Assembly: GCA_002438605.1 (NCBI GenBank)
Contig: DJPR01000024.1
Coordinates: 17,166 to 81,165 of the forward strand
Reading direction: 5' to 3'
From: Ruminococcus sp. UBA6407
GTDB lineage: Bacteria > Bacillota > Clostridia > Oscillospirales > Ruminococcaceae
Length of the DNA stretch: 64,000 nt
Position 1 is the first letter of the stretch; the number at the start of each line of letters is the position of its first letter. Below, piece by piece: positions 45,709-57,122 of this stretch. The notes beneath the pieces were generated by a model. The model did no database searches, was not told where the DNA came from, and worked only from the letters and a program-made list of their open reading frames with translations. The position numbers and the translations under genes are program-made.

Positions 45709-47226
45709 TTATTTTTTATCAGCCATGTACTTTTCAGCAAAAGCTGTCAGTGCCTCTTTAAGACGTTCTTCCGTTTCAGGAGTCAAATCCTTGGTATCTC
45801 TGATAGAATCAGTAATTTCAGGATATGAAGTATCCACATATTCAAAAAGAGCCTCCTGATAATCACTTATCAGCTTTACAGGAATGGTACTGAGGTAATT
45901 ATGAGTAACTGCATATATGATAATTACCTGATTTTCAACAGCAACAGGTTTGTTTCTGTCTTGTTTAAGAACCTCAACTATTCTTTCACCCTTCGCAAGA
46001 CGTTCCTTGGTATCCTTATCCAAATCCGAACCAAATTGTGAAAACGACTGTAATTCACGATATTGAGAATATGAAAGCTTCAATGAACCTGAAACCTTTT
46101 TCATAGCCTTTATCTGAGCAGCACTTCCTACACGGGATACTGAAATTCCTGGGTTTACAGCAGGACGTACACCTGCATTAAACAGGTCTGTTTCAAGGAA
46201 TATCTGACCATCTGTAATAGAGATTACGTTTGTAGGAATATATGCAGAAACGTCACCTGCCTGAGTTTCAATAATCGGCAGGGCAGTAAGACTTCCTCCG
46301 CCATAATTTTCATTAAGTGAACAAGCTCTTTCAAGAAGTCTTGAATGGAGATAGAAAACATCACCGGGAAAAGCCTCACGTCCAGGCGGACGCTTAAGAA
46401 GAAGTGAAAGGGTACGATATGCAACAGCATGTTTAGACAAATCGTCATAAACGCAAAGCACGTCCATCCCTTTATCTAGAAAATATTCTCCTATCGTACA
46501 GCCCGAATAAGGTGCGATATACTGCAGCGGAGCAAGCTCTGAAGCTGTAGCCGATACAATAATCGTATAGTCCATAGCACCTGATTTAGTAAGTGTTTCA
46601 ACAACATTTGCAACAGTAGAACGCTTCTGACCTATTGCAACGTAAACACATATTATATCCTTGCCCTTTTGATTTATTATTGTATCAAGGGCAATTGCAG
46701 TTTTACCTGTCTGTCTGTCACCGATAATAAGCTCACGCTGACCTCTGCCTATAGGAATCATGGAGTCAATTGCCTTGATTCCTGTCTGCAAAGGCTTGTG
46801 AACTGATTTTCTTGTAATAATTCCCGAAGCAATTTTTTCAATCGGAGCTTCACCTTCAGCTCTTATCGGACCTTTTCCGTCAATAGGTTTACCAAGAGCA
46901 TTTACAACTCTGCCTATCATTGCCTCACCGACAGGAACAGATACAATTTTTCCTGTTCTTTTTACAACAGAACCTTCCTTTATATCAATGTCTGAACCAA
47001 GCATAACTGCACCGACAAATGTCTGTTCAAGGTTAAGAGCCATGCCCATAACTCCGTTTTCAAATTCAAGAAGTTCGCCTGACATACATTTTTCTATTCC
47101 GTTTATATTTGCAATGCCGTCGCCTACCGTCATAACTGTTCCGACATCTGAAAGCTCCATTTTATTGCGGTAATGCTTAATTTGTTCTTTTATAATGCCG
47201 CTTATTTCTTCTGGGCGTAAATCCAT
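45709..47226 (-). CDS. atpA: ATP synthase F1 subunit alpha
   Basis: 505 residues. N-terminal crown ([32 protein letters not shown]), Walker [19 protein letters not shown], Arg-finger region in [17 protein letters not shown]. Non-catalytic nucleotide-binding partner of beta. AAGGTG precedes the ATG at 47226. Confidence 0.97.
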   Translation of the reverse strand: MDLRPEEISGIIKEQIKHYRNKMELSDVGTVMTVGDGIANINGIEKCMSGELLEFENGVMGMALNLEQTFVGAVMLGSDIDIKEGSVVKRTGKIVSVPVGEAMIGRVVNALGKPIDGKGPIRAEGEAPIEKIASGIITRKSVHKPLQTGIKAIDSMIPIGRGQRELIIGDRQTGKTAIALDTIINQKGKDIICVYVAIGQKRSTVANVVETLTKSGAMDYTIIVSATASELAPLQYIAPYSGCTIGEYFLDKGMDVLCVYDDLSKHAVAYRTLSLLLKRPPGREAFPGDVFYLHSRLLERACSLNENYGGGSLTALPIIETQAGDVSAYIPTNVISITDGQIFLETDLFNAGVRPAVNPGISVSRVGSAAQIKAMKKVSGSLKLSYSQYRELQSFSQFGSDLDKDTKERLAKGERIVEVLKQDRNKPVAVENQVIIIYAVTHNYLSTIPVKLISDYQEALFEYVDTSYPEITDSIRDTKDLTPETEERLKEALTAFAEKYMADKK

Positions 47227-47251
47227 TAATACACCTTCTTTAAATTAATTA

Positions 47252-47791
47252 TCAGTCATTATCTTTCAATTCCTTGGCTATACTGCCTATCCTGGACGAA
47301 ATACTGTTATCTATAAGAGTATCGCCATATTTAAGCTGTACACCGCCAATAATGTCTTTATTGATTTTTTCAATAAGTTTAATTCTTTTGTTGAGTTTAT
47401 TCTGGAGCTTTACAGTAAGTCTGAGTCTTTCATCTTCGGTAAGTTCAACACCTGTTGTTACTGTAACCTCCTCAATATTATTTTTCTGGTTATAAAGCTT
47501 TCGGAATACTTTTTCTATTTCACAAATATAGTTGATTCTTCCACGTTCGGTAAGCAGACAAAGAAAGTCTAACAGCATACCGCTTGTTTTGCTGAAAACC
47601 TGTTGAAGAACAGAAATACGCTCCTCTTTTGAAAGAGTTGGGAGAGTCAGCAGCTGCGTAAGCTCAGGGTTGCTGCTGAATATTTCAGCAATAGTTGAAA
47701 GCTCATAGCAAATATCATCAAGGCAGTCGCTTTCTTCCGCAAGCTCAAAAACAGCCTCTGCATAGGCTGACGCTACGTTGTTCTGACTCAT
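47252..47791 (-). CDS. atpH: ATP synthase F1 subunit delta
   Basis: 179 residues: N-terminal six-helix bundle (ASAYAEAVFELAEE) and the C-terminal signature IIGGVQLKYGDTLIDNSISSRI. Links the stator stalk to alpha. Its start overlaps the atpF stop by 4 nt. Confidence 0.95.
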   Translation of the reverse strand: MSQNNVASAYAEAVFELAEESDCLDDICYELSTIAEIFSSNPELTQLLTLPTLSKEERISVLQQVFSKTSGMLLDFLCLLTERGRINYICEIEKVFRKLYNQKNNIEEVTVTTGVELTEDERLRLTVKLQNKLNKRIKLIEKINKDIIGGVQLKYGDTLIDNSISSRIGSIAKELKDND

Positions 47792-48288
47792 GTTTCATCA
47801 CCCACATTTTCAATAAATTCATCAATAAAGCGTCTTTGGTCTTGTTCATTGATTTCCTTATCAACAATTTTTGAAGCAACCATAACAGCCAAATCCGATA
47901 TTTCAGAACGTATTTCACTTCTTGCAGACTGTTTTTCACGTTCAATATCAGCTTCGGCTTTCTGCTTAATCTGAATTGCGCCAGCTTTCGCATTATTGAG
48001 AATTTCTTCTGAACGTCGGTTAGCTTTTTCAGAGGCTGCTTTTATAATATCAGCAGATTCATCTCTTGCACCTGAAATAAGTTTATTATAATGCTCCTCA
48101 GCTTCTTTTGCTTTTTCAAGAGCATTATCAGCTTTACTGTAAGTTAAAGCAATGTCGTCCTTACGTTCTTCAAGCATTTTATTTACGGGTTTAAACAGAA
48201 AATGCTTTATAACAAGAAATAAAATAAGAGTATTTATGAGTGTAAAAAATATAGATCCAGGATCAATAGACAAAAAATCTAAATTCAT
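47788..48288 (-). CDS. atpF: ATP synthase Fo subunit b
   Basis: 166 residues: one N-terminal membrane span (about 10-29, IFFTLINTLILFLVIKHFLF) and a long charged helix (EERKDDIALTYSKADNALEKAKEAEEHY in part) that forms the peripheral stalk dimer. Eighty-four nt separate it from atpE; that gap contains a degenerate dispersed repeat. Confidence 0.95.
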   Translation of the reverse strand: MNLDFLSIDPGSIFFTLINTLILFLVIKHFLFKPVNKMLEERKDDIALTYSKADNALEKAKEAEEHYNKLISGARDESADIIKAASEKANRRSEEILNNAKAGAIQIKQKAEADIEREKQSARSEIRSEISDLAVMVASKIVDKEINEQDQRRFIDEFIENVGDET

Positions 48289-48314
48289 TGTGTCACTCCC
48301 ATATTTATAGTATC

Positions 48315-48353
48315 AAGACAATTGCGCACACAAATAAGTGAAATGCGGTTGTC
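48315..48353. repeat. Degenerate dispersed repeat inside the atp operon
   Basis: AAGACAATTGCGCACAC faces TGCGGTTGTC. It forms a weak hairpin between atpE and atpF. A similar but weaker CGTACAA/TTGTACG pair lies at about 48670-48708 between atpB and atpE. Confidence 0.4.
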
Positions 48354-48372
48354 ATCAATAATTTGTTTTTTA

Positions 48373-49481
<1,109 letters not shown>

Positions 49482-49489
49482 AATTCATA

Positions 49490-49861
49490 TTACCTCCTTA
49501 CTATTATAGAATGCACAGTATAAATTGGTTTTGGATAGATAAGTGGAAGAATAATTCCCAAAGGATTAAGAAAATTCAGTTTAAATCCGGCTGCAATAGC
49601 CGTACATGAAATAAAAGAACGTAAAAGATATCCTTTAAGCATTGGATTTCCTGCTGTATTTTGTATTCTTGTATTTTTCAGAACTGAATTATAAAGTAAT
49701 CTCATGTTTAAAATCAATACAGCAGTTCCAATAAGCAATGAAACTGCCATTGAAAACGTAAACCCGATAAAAAGCGAAGAAATCAGGAAAACAGCTCCAT
49801 CAAGGCAAAGAGAGCATATAAGAATAAACTTAATTTCTCTTTTAAAATCCGAATACTGCAC
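49490..49861 (-). CDS. atpI: ATP synthase assembly protein I-like
   Basis: 123 residues with four hydrophobic segments in two hairpins, as in AtpI, which helps assemble the c-ring. Its last codons (AGG AGG TAA) form the ribosome site of atpB. A TATAAT-like box at 49896-49901 on the minus strand could be the operon -10, but the -35 is poor. Sequence similarity in this family is low; position carries much of the call. Confidence 0.75.
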   Translation of the reverse strand: MQYSDFKREIKFILICSLCLDGAVFLISSLFIGFTFSMAVSLLIGTAVLILNMRLLYNSVLKNTRIQNTAGNPMLKGYLLRSFISCTAIAAGFKLNFLNPLGIILPLIYPKPIYTVHSIIVRR

Positions 49862-49940
49862 ATAGACCTCCTGAAAAATACAGATACATATTCTTATTAT
49901 AACACTTTTTTCTGAAAAAATAAAAGTCTGAAAATTTTTA

Positions 49941-49976
49941 TTTTAAAAAACAGACTGCCATGTTTACAGCAGTCTG
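49941..49976 (-). terminator. Terminator of the cohesin-lipoprotein gene
   Basis: CAGACTGC and GCAGTCTG arms with a T-run (A-run at 49945-49950 on the plus strand). Confidence 0.8.
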
Positions 49977-49978
49977 TC

Positions 49979-50030
49979 AGAACCTGTCCGGATAGGAGAT
50001 ATGTACGAATTTTTTATGTGGACAGGTTCT
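49979..50030. repeat. 11-bp inverted repeat just after the cohesin lipoprotein stop
   Basis: AGAACCTGTCC and GGACAGGTTCT enclose 30 nt. It ends 14 nt downstream of the stop codon and adjoins the terminator. It could be the trace of a deletion or insertion at the 3' end of this gene. Confidence 0.4.
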
Positions 50031-50044
50031 TAAACTATTATTTA

Positions 50045-50974
50045 TTAATAAGTTAAAGATGTATTTGCTATCTTATCAAATTCACCAACTGAGTATGCAT
50101 CAACAATTGTCAAAGCATTTTTATCATATTCAAAGTTGAAGTTCATAGCACAAAGCCCCGGATTATTAAGCATCTTAAATCTTACAGTAACAGTATCTCC
50201 CTGTTTTCCTGAAGCACTTTCGGCAATAACAGTAAACTTGCCGCCGTCGTCTACATTCTGCTGTTCAGCATTCTGAGAAACGTATACATAGCCGTCAATT
50301 ACATTTTCAGGGTATGTAGCAGATAATGCTTTAATATTTGAGAACTGTGGTTCTGTAATGGTAATAGGATACTTTCCGTCCGGAATATCTTTCTTTATTT
50401 CAAACTTTACTTCAATAAAGTAATCGTTAAAAGTAAAGTCTTTTTCCTGAGAAACATCAAGCCACCATGCGTTACAGTTTACCATATTTGATTTATAGCT
50501 GCTTGAAGTTGTTGTCTGAGTGTTGTTATTATTAGAACTGCCCTTAGCAGTTACAGTAACAGCTGATGTTGCAGGAACTATATTTGTAACAACTGAACCT
50601 GAAGCATCTGTTTCTTTTTGACCGTCTGCTTTAGTAGCTTCAACAACTTCTGTTGCAGGCTGTCCGTTTGCCTGAGTAACAGTTACAAACTCAGTAACAG
50701 GCTGTCCTTTAGCATCAGTTACAACATAATACTCCTCTGATGAAGAAGTTGTATTTTTAGGATCAGCGTCTGTAGGGTCTGCACTGTCAAGAGAATTATC
50801 ACTTGAATCTGAATTAGTATCATAATTAAAAGTAAGGCTATCCTTTGAAAGTTCCTTTTTCTCTTCATCGGTAAGTGACGGTGTATTGTTTTTTTCAGCA
50901 CATCCTGCAAAAGCAGCAACCACAATTGCTATCAATGAAGAAAGTGCAATAAATCTCTTTTTAAAATTATTCAT
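50045..50974 (-). CDS. Lipoprotein with cohesin-like halves in swapped order
   Basis: 309 residues. Signal peptide ends in a lipobox, FAGC with Cys25. A Ser/Thr/Asp-rich linker with imperfect repeats (AKGQPVTEF, ANGQPATEV) runs to about 160. Residues 168-234 look like the second half of a cohesin: Trp, VKFEIKKDIPDGKYPITI, then DGYVYV. Residues 244-309 look like the first half: SGKQGDTVTVRFKMLNNPGLCAMNFNFEYDKNALTIVDA in pattern, ending where the other half begins. Together they add up to one cohesin, so a circular permutation is plausible. A lipid-anchored cohesin would hold dockerin proteins on the cell surface. The start at 50974 has AAAGGA; a promoter with perfect boxes lies upstream. Confidence 0.7.
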   Translation of the reverse strand: MNNFKKRFIALSSLIAIVVAAFAGCAEKNNTPSLTDEEKKELSKDSLTFNYDTNSDSSDNSLDSADPTDADPKNTTSSSEEYYVVTDAKGQPVTEFVTVTQANGQPATEVVEATKADGQKETDASGSVVTNIVPATSAVTVTAKGSSNNNNTQTTTSSSYKSNMVNCNAWWLDVSQEKDFTFNDYFIEVKFEIKKDIPDGKYPITITEPQFSNIKALSATYPENVIDGYVYVSQNAEQQNVDDGGKFTVIAESASGKQGDTVTVRFKMLNNPGLCAMNFNFEYDKNALTIVDAYSVGEFDKIANTSLTY

Positions 50975-51059
50975 AACAAAAATCCTTTCATTATAAAAGC
51001 TTTCAGCAAAATTCTGAGAAGCACAGAAAATGCTACAGCTAAACATTTTTCTTTTACTC

Positions 51060-51088
51060 ATTATACACACAACTAGTAAAAATGTCAA
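51060..51088 (-). promoter_or_regulatory. Consensus sigma-A promoter of the cohesin lipoprotein gene
   Basis: TTGACA, 17-nt spacer, TATAAT, both boxes perfect, on the minus strand. The leader is about 80 nt. Confidence 0.85.
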
Positions 51089-51207
51089 GGGATTTAATAA
51101 ACTGTAACTTTATGTCAACTAATTATCATATTCCTTTCACATATTATTTATTCATTATACACAAAAAGTTTATTTTGTAAAAAATAAGTGAATAGATTTT
51201 TATAATG

Positions 51208-51236
51208 TTGAATTTAAAAAAATATTGGTATATAAT
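51208..51236 (+). promoter_or_regulatory. Sigma-A promoter of the TVP38 gene
   Basis: TTGAAT, 17-nt spacer, TATAAT. It is divergent from the cohesin promoter about 120 bp away. Confidence 0.7.
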
Positions 51237-51272
51237 AAAGGAAAAGCAGTTTTCGTTCAGGAGATGGTTTAA

Positions 51273-51962
51273 ATGAAAAAGAAGTCAAAAATAATATTCA
51301 CTTTATTTATTGTGATACTTTGTATTGCCTTAACCATTCTGCTTATTCCCTTTGTCAAGCTTTTATCTACAGAACAGGGCAGAGATATTATAGATGAAAA
51401 AATATCATCTTTAGGAATTTTTGCTCCGCTTGCTTTTATATGTCTTGAAATTCTGCAAATTGTTGCAGCATTTGTTCCCGGAGCACCTGTAGAAATTTTG
51501 GGCGGAGTTTTGTTTGGCGGATTCTGGGGCGTTATCCTTTGCTTTGCAGGAATATTTACAGGCTCGGCTCTGGTATTCTCTCTTGTAAAAAAATTCGGAC
51601 AGCCTTTGGTGCATAAAATTTTTTCTCAGGAAAAGCTTGAACACAATAAATTTATGAAGCTTATGAATGATGAAAAAAAACTTACTTTAATTATATTTAT
51701 TTTATTTCTTATACCCGGAACACCCAAGGATTTTTTAACGTATATTGCCGCACTTACATCAATAAATCCATATAAATTCTTTTTTATTGCGGCAATAGCG
51801 AGGACTCCTTCCATGGCTTGCTCAGTATTTATGGGTGCAAGCATCGGTGAAGGACGTTATATAATGAGTCTTGTCTTATTCGGAGTCATAATTTTATTAA
51901 GCATAATAGGTTATCTTGTAAAAAATAAAATAGATAAAAATAAAGAAAAGCATATAAAGTAA
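51273..51962 (+). CDS. TVP38/TMEM64 (VTT-domain) membrane protein
   Basis: 229 residues, about five hydrophobic segments. The VTT/DedA-like core is visible: VAAFVPGAPVEILGGVLFGGFWGVILCFAGIFTGSALVF in pattern, a charged loop, then FLIPGTPKDFLTYIAALTSINPYKFFFIAAIARTPS. Proteins of this superfamily act in membrane lipid movement and homeostasis. CAGGAG precedes the ATG. Monocistronic. Confidence 0.88.
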   Translation: MKKKSKIIFTLFIVILCIALTILLIPFVKLLSTEQGRDIIDEKISSLGIFAPLAFICLEILQIVAAFVPGAPVEILGGVLFGGFWGVILCFAGIFTGSALVFSLVKKFGQPLVHKIFSQEKLEHNKFMKLMNDEKKLTLIIFILFLIPGTPKDFLTYIAALTSINPYKFFFIAAIARTPSMACSVFMGASIGEGRYIMSLVLFGVIILLSIIGYLVKNKIDKNKEKHIK

Positions 51963-52021
51963 CATTTATTCAAATCCAATACAACATTATAGGCAAGTTT
52001 TGTCAGATTTATAAAAAACAC

Positions 52022-52050
52022 TTGAAATTTATTGTGAAATAACGTATAAT
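52022..52050 (+). promoter_or_regulatory. Sigma-A promoter of the HD-domain gene
   Basis: TTGAAA, 17-nt spacer, TATAAT. The leader of about 105 nt is AT-rich and shows no clear structure. Confidence 0.7.
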
Positions 52051-52163
52051 ATAATTAAGTCAATACTGCATAAAAATTTATATGCTTGTTTTATTGGTTC
52101 AGCACTCAATTATTATATTGCTGTTGCACATGAGCCTTAATTTATTTTGATTGGAGTCTTATT

Positions 52164-52688
52164 ATGCTTAAAGCTATCGGTTCAAAGAAAGATTTAACCG
52201 AAAACAGTTATTATGACTGTATAAAAGATATCGTTGAATCCGATGAAATGATAAAATTAAAGGACATAACACATCATGTTTCAACAACAAGATTTCAGCA
52301 TTGTCTTAATGTATCATATTATAATTATATTATCTGCAAAAAATTAAAACTTGACGCCGTATCTGCTGCAAGAGCCGGTCTTCTTCATGACCTTTTTTAT
52401 TATAACAGAAAAGAGTACAACAAGAATAAAGGCTTGCTTTTAAACAGCAAAAAAACACTTTCACATAGTGCATTTCATTCTCTTGTCGCTTTGGAAAACG
52501 CCTCTAAGCTCATTGATATGAATGAATGTGAACGGGATATTATAGAGAAACACATGTGGCCTGTTACAAAAAAATTTCCTAGGTACAGAGAAAGCTATAT
52601 TATAGTTTTAGTCGATAAATATTGTGCAATTCTTGAATTTTTTTCTCCGAATATAAGAAAATTAACAGGAAAAATAAAAAGAAAATAA
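52164..52688 (+). CDS. HD-domain phosphohydrolase-like protein
   Basis: 174 residues. It has the HD-domain ligand order: His in RFQHCLNVSYYN, His-Asp in AGLLHDLFYYN, His in SHSAFHSLVAL and a late Asp in VLVDKYCAIL. Such proteins bind two metals and cleave phosphate esters, often of nucleotides. Substrate unknown. TTGGAG precedes the ATG; a strong terminator follows. Confidence 0.85.
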   Translation: MLKAIGSKKDLTENSYYDCIKDIVESDEMIKLKDITHHVSTTRFQHCLNVSYYNYIICKKLKLDAVSAARAGLLHDLFYYNRKEYNKNKGLLLNSKKTLSHSAFHSLVALENASKLIDMNECERDIIEKHMWPVTKKFPRYRESYIIVLVDKYCAILEFFSPNIRKLTGKIKRK

Positions 52689-52691
52689 TAT

Positions 52692-52738
52692 AATGCAGTA
52701 CAAAGCCAACAAACATCACTTTGTACTGCATTATTTTA
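52692..52738 (+). terminator. Terminator of the HD-domain gene
   Basis: AATGCAGTACAAAG and CTTTGTACTGCATT, perfect 14-bp arms, then ATTTTAT. Confidence 0.85.
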
Positions 52739-52756
52739 TGCAATTCTGTACACTAC

Positions 52757-52778
52757 TCTTTGTACGGTGCTGCCTTTA
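52757..52778. repeat. Dispersed repeat arm overlapping the end of trpA
   Basis: TCTTTGTACGGTGCTGCCTTTA, the reverse-oriented arm, running into the trpA stop codon. Confidence 0.5.
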
Positions 52779-53546
52779 TTTTTTTACAGCCTCTTTCATA
52801 CTTTTGACATAGTCATAAATATAGTCGTCTGCATTCTCACCATGTTCTGCGATTATTTTTACAATTGCACTTCCTACAATTACTCCGTCTGCAAGTTTTG
52901 CGTATTTTTCAGCCTGTTCCGGAGTATTTATGCCGAATCCGATTGCAGCAGGCACGCTGCTGTACTTTCTTACTGCTTCAACAATACTCTCTAAATCAGT
53001 TTTTATTTCTGAACGCATACCGGTAACACCCATTGAAGAAACAATATAAATATATCCCTCTGCTTCCTGTGCAATTAGCTTTATCCGCTGTTCCGAAGTA
53101 GGTGCAATGAGTGAAATAACATCAACATTATTTGCTTTTGCATATTCTTTAACTTCGTCTTTTTCTTCATATGGCATATCAGGTATTATTATACCGTCTA
53201 CACCTGTTTCAGAACATTTTTTAAAAAATCTGTCTGCTCCGTATTTAAAAACAGGATTTAAATATGTAAGAAATACTATTGGTGTATCATATTTTTTTCT
53301 TATCTTTACTACAAGTTCAAAAATATCTTTTAACTTTGTTCCTGCTGACAATGCTCTTACATTGGCTGCCTGAATAACAGGACCTTCTGCTATCGGATCT
53401 GAAAACGGTATGCCTATTTCTATAAGATCTGCTCCCGCTTCAATCATTTTTATTATAAACTGCTCGCTTTTTTCTATTGACGGATCACCTGCTGTTAAAA
53501 ATCCTATAAAAGCCTTTTCTTTAAATGCACTTTTTATATTACTCAT
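52776..53546 (-). CDS. trpA: Tryptophan synthase alpha chain
   Basis: Cleaves indole-3-glycerol phosphate to indole and passes it to TrpB. The 256-residue barrel has the catalytic Glu in [19 protein letters not shown] and the catalytic Asp in [11 protein letters not shown], and the phosphate loop GFGINTPEQ. Overlaps trpB by 8 nt. Last gene of the trp operon. Confidence 0.97.
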   Translation of the reverse strand: MSNIKSAFKEKAFIGFLTAGDPSIEKSEQFIIKMIEAGADLIEIGIPFSDPIAEGPVIQAANVRALSAGTKLKDIFELVVKIRKKYDTPIVFLTYLNPVFKYGADRFFKKCSETGVDGIIIPDMPYEEKDEVKEYAKANNVDVISLIAPTSEQRIKLIAQEAEGYIYIVSSMGVTGMRSEIKTDLESIVEAVRKYSSVPAAIGFGINTPEQAEKYAKLADGVIVGSAIVKIIAEHGENADDYIYDYVKSMKEAVKK

Positions 53547-54723
53547 AAAGTTTCTCTCCTCTGTATCTTGCTATTGCAGCAACGTCTTTATCTCCTCTGC
53601 CTGAAAGACATATTATTATTATATCGTCCCTGCTGTAGTTCTTTGCGATTTTCATTACATGTGCAACAGCATGTGCTGATTCAATTGCACATATAATTCC
53701 CTCTGTTCTAGCAAGATATTCAAATGCTGCAACTGCTTCTTCATCAGTTACAGGAACATATTCTGCACGTCCTGTATCATGAAGATTTGCATGTTCAGGG
53801 CCTATTCCGGGATAATCAAGTCCTGCTGAAATTGAATATACAGGGGCAATCTGTCCCTCATCGTTCTGACAGAAATATGACTTCATTCCATGGAAAATTC
53901 CAAGACTTCCATTGGCAATCGTTGCAGCATTTTTTTCTGTATTTACACCAAGTCCTGCCGCTTCACAGCCAATCAGCTCAACATCTTTATCTTGAATAAA
54001 GTTATAAAACATTCCCATTGCATTGCTGCCGCCGCCGACACAAGCTACAACTGCTGACGGAAGTTTACCCTCCTTATCCAATATCTGCTGACGAGCTTCT
54101 TTGCTTATTACGCTTTGAAAATCTCTCACAATCATCGGGAATGGATGAGGACCCATTACCGAACCGAGTACATAATGAGTATCTTCTACTCTTGAAACCC
54201 ATTCTCTCATTGCTTCATTTACCGCGTCTTTAAGAGTCATTGTTCCGCTTGTAACTGCATTAACCTTTGCACCTAAAAGTTTCATTCTGTAAACGTTAAG
54301 TGCCTGACGTTCCGTATCTTCCTTGCCCATAAATATTTCACATTCAAGACCAAGCAAAGCTGCCGCAGTTGCTGTTGCAACGCCATGCTGTCCCGCACCT
54401 GTTTCAGCTATTACTCTTGTTTTTCCGAGTTTCTTCGCAAGAAGCACCTGCCCAAGAACATTATTTATCTTATGTGAACCTGTATGATTCAAGTCCTCAC
54501 GCTTAAGATATATCTTTGCTCCGCCCAGATCCTTTGTCATTTTTTCAGCATAGTAAAGAAGTGACGGACGTCCTGCATATTCTGCAAGAAGCTTATTTAG
54601 CTCATTATTGAATTCTACATCATTTTTATAAAATTCATAGCTTTCCTCCAGCTTATGAATCTCATTCATAAGCGTTTCAGGTATATACTGTCCGCCATGA
54701 ATACCATATCTTCCCTTACTCAT
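53539..54723 (-). CDS. trpB: Tryptophan synthase beta chain
   Basis: Joins indole and serine to tryptophan with PLP. The 394-residue protein has the PLP lysine in [28 protein letters not shown] and the phosphate loop [12 protein letters not shown]; this is the TrpB1 type that works with TrpA. Overlaps trpF by 8 nt. Confidence 0.97.
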   Translation of the reverse strand: MSKGRYGIHGGQYIPETLMNEIHKLEESYEFYKNDVEFNNELNKLLAEYAGRPSLLYYAEKMTKDLGGAKIYLKREDLNHTGSHKINNVLGQVLLAKKLGKTRVIAETGAGQHGVATATAAALLGLECEIFMGKEDTERQALNVYRMKLLGAKVNAVTSGTMTLKDAVNEAMREWVSRVEDTHYVLGSVMGPHPFPMIVRDFQSVISKEARQQILDKEGKLPSAVVACVGGGSNAMGMFYNFIQDKDVELIGCEAAGLGVNTEKNAATIANGSLGIFHGMKSYFCQNDEGQIAPVYSISAGLDYPGIGPEHANLHDTGRAEYVPVTDEEAVAAFEYLARTEGIICAIESAHAVAHVMKIAKNYSRDDIIIICLSGRGDKDVAAIARYRGEKLYE

Positions 54724-55318
54724 CTCTTATACTCCTGACTAATTTTATTATTTTCTCTCTGTCCTTAATGCCATCAGACTCTGCACCGCTGCTTACATCT
54801 ATGCAATAAGGATTTAAAGATACTGCATTTTTTATGTTTCCTGCATTAATACCTCCTGCAAGAAAAATTCTGTCATTTACCTTGTTTTTGATTAAGCTGT
54901 AATCAAAAGCTTTCCCTGTACCTCCGCTTCCGTTGTCTAAAAGAAAGAAATCTGCATCAATCTCATTAATTTGGTCAATGCTGAATTCATTGCTGATTGA
55001 AATTGCTTTTATTATTTTGACTTTTCCGTCTGTTTTTTCTCTCAGTTTACTTATATAAACATTATCCTCGTTACCATGCAGCTGAGCTAAGTCAATTATA
55101 CCATTTTTGGCAAGCTCTGCAATCATATCCTGTGGTTCATTTACAAATACGCCCACAGATTTTATTCTGCTGTTTAAATCTCTTTTCAAATCATAAGCCT
55201 GTTGTAAGGTTACCTGACGTCTGCTTTTTGAAAAGACAAATCCTATGTAATCAGGCAATGCTTCATTAACATATTCTATATCTTCATTTCGCTTGAGTCC
55301 GCATATTTTTATTTTCAT
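54716..55318 (-). CDS. trpF: Phosphoribosylanthranilate isomerase
   Basis: 200-residue barrel: [13 protein letters not shown] at the start with the catalytic Cys, [10 protein letters not shown], catalytic Asp in [16 protein letters not shown] and the phosphate loop [10 protein letters not shown], ending [17 protein letters not shown]. Overlaps trpC by 4 nt. Confidence 0.96.
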   Translation of the reverse strand: MKIKICGLKRNEDIEYVNEALPDYIGFVFSKSRRQVTLQQAYDLKRDLNSRIKSVGVFVNEPQDMIAELAKNGIIDLAQLHGNEDNVYISKLREKTDGKVKIIKAISISNEFSIDQINEIDADFFLLDNGSGGTGKAFDYSLIKNKVNDRIFLAGGINAGNIKNAVSLNPYCIDVSSGAESDGIKDREKIIKLVRSIRDE

Positions 55319-56097
55319 ATCATACCTCTGAAGGTCTTAAAAAGCTCCGCAATATTATCACTTTTCATAAAAGCCTCACCTATTAAAACTGCGTCAACAC
55401 CATATTCACGAACTGCCTTTATATCCTCTGCTGTATGTATACCGCTTTCCGAAACAAATATCTTGTCATCAGGTATATGTTTTCTTAATTTTTCACTTGT
55501 TTTTAAATCAACTGAAAAATCATTAAGATTTCTGTTGTTTACTCCGATTATTTCTGCACCAGATGCCAGAGCTTTCTGAACTTCATCTTCATCATGTGTC
55601 TCAACAAGTGCAGAAAGTCCCAGACTATGAGCTAGCTTAAGATATTCTGAAAGCCGCTTTTCATTAAGAATACTGCAAATCAGCAGTACTGCTGACGCTC
55701 CTATTACTTTTGCTTCATATATCTGATATTCGTCAATTATGAAATCTTTGCGTAGCAATGGCAGTTTTATTTTTTCCGATATTTCAGTAAGATAACGATT
55801 ATCTCCTTTAAAAAATTCAGGTTCTGTAAGAACTGAAACAGCGTCAGCGCCATATTTTTCATAGTTTTCGGCTATTTCAATATAAGGAAAATCCTCTGAT
55901 ATAATGCTTTTTGATGGTGATGCTTTTTTCACCTCGCATATAAACGACAGTTCTTTCTTTGACAATGCCTTTTTAAACGGAAAATCCCTGTTAATCTCAC
56001 ACTTTTCCGCTTTTTGTTTCATTTTTTCAGGAGCAATAAACTCTTTGCTATGTGCAACTCTTTTAGCTGTAGAAACAACTATCTTATCAAGTATCAC
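55315..56097 (-). CDS. trpC: Indole-3-glycerol phosphate synthase
   Basis: 260 residues. FICEVKKASPSKSII with the catalytic Lys, LLRKDFIIDEYQIYEAK, GVNNRNLNDFSVDL and VSESGIHTAEDI are the family blocks. Overlaps trpD by 4 nt. Confidence 0.96.
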   Translation of the reverse strand: MILDKIVVSTAKRVAHSKEFIAPEKMKQKAEKCEINRDFPFKKALSKKELSFICEVKKASPSKSIISEDFPYIEIAENYEKYGADAVSVLTEPEFFKGDNRYLTEISEKIKLPLLRKDFIIDEYQIYEAKVIGASAVLLICSILNEKRLSEYLKLAHSLGLSALVETHDEDEVQKALASGAEIIGVNNRNLNDFSVDLKTSEKLRKHIPDDKIFVSESGIHTAEDIKAVREYGVDAVLIGEAFMKSDNIAELFKTFRGMI

Positions 56098-57110
56098 TGA
56101 ATGTCCTCCTTTGTCAGCTTTAAAAATTCATTAAGCTTATTAAGTGCTTTGCCGCTGTCAATTGAATTTTCTATTATCTCTTTTATATCAAGGAGTTCCA
56201 TTTCCGGATGTACAAGATGATATGCATATATACAATTCAGAACCACTGCATTTCTCTTGTGTCCCTTTTCTCCGTTTAAGATACTTAATGTTATCTCTGC
56301 ATTTTCCTGCGGACTTCCTCCTGTTAAATCATTTTTAGAGCATCTATCAAAGCCCAGCTTTTCAGGAGTAATAATATATTCGCTTTCCTTGCCATCAATT
56401 ATCTCATAAACTGCTGTTTCACCGCATAATGAAATTTCATCAAGTCCGTCACGTCCATAAGCTGTCATAAGATTTTTTACTCCGATATTTGCAAGTGAAT
56501 GTGCAAGCGGCTTCAAGAGTTCTTCACTGTAAACTCCCATAAGCTGATATTTTGGAAATGCAGGATTTGACAAAGGTCCTACAAGGTTAAAAATTGTTTT
56601 TATTCCTATTTCCTTTCTGACCTTACCTACATACTTCATTGCTGAATGATACTTCTGTGCAAATAAAAAGCAAACTCCTGTTTTATCAAGTATTTCTCCG
56701 CTTTTTTCAGCTGATATATCAAGCTTCGCTCCAAGTGCCTCAATTAAATCTGCTGCACCGCATTTGCTGGATGCTGCTCTGTTGCCGTGTTTCGCTACAT
56801 CTATACCGGCTGCACTTAAAACGAATGCTGAAGTGGTTGAAATGTTAAAGCTGTCAGACTTATCTCCGCCTGTTCCAACTATATCAAGAACTTCACTTTT
56901 GTGCGGAAGCTGTAAGCAATATTTTCTCAATATGGTTGCAGCTGCTGTAATTTCATCTATGGTTTCACCTTTTATGGAAAGTGCTGTAAGGAATGCACTT
57001 ATCTGTATATCATTAACTGCTCCGCTCATTATCTTATCAAAAGCATTTTCAGTCATTTCACGGCTTAAAGATTTTCCCTGAGCTATATAGCTTATTTCAT
57101 TTTTTAACAT
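56094..57110 (-). CDS. trpD: Anthranilate phosphoribosyltransferase
   Basis: 338 residues. Glycine loop DIVGTGGDKSDSFNIST, KHGNRAASSKCGAADLIEALG and the anthranilate region FLFAQKYHSAMKYVGKVRKEIG show the TrpD family. It is not fused to TrpG, which is a separate gene 12 nt upstream. Confidence 0.96.
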   Translation of the reverse strand: MLKNEISYIAQGKSLSREMTENAFDKIMSGAVNDIQISAFLTALSIKGETIDEITAAATILRKYCLQLPHKSEVLDIVGTGGDKSDSFNISTTSAFVLSAAGIDVAKHGNRAASSKCGAADLIEALGAKLDISAEKSGEILDKTGVCFLFAQKYHSAMKYVGKVRKEIGIKTIFNLVGPLSNPAFPKYQLMGVYSEELLKPLAHSLANIGVKNLMTAYGRDGLDEISLCGETAVYEIIDGKESEYIITPEKLGFDRCSKNDLTGGSPQENAEITLSILNGEKGHKRNAVVLNCIYAYHLVHPEMELLDIKEIIENSIDSGKALNKLNEFLKLTKEDIQ

Positions 57111-57122
57111 AATAAAAACTCC

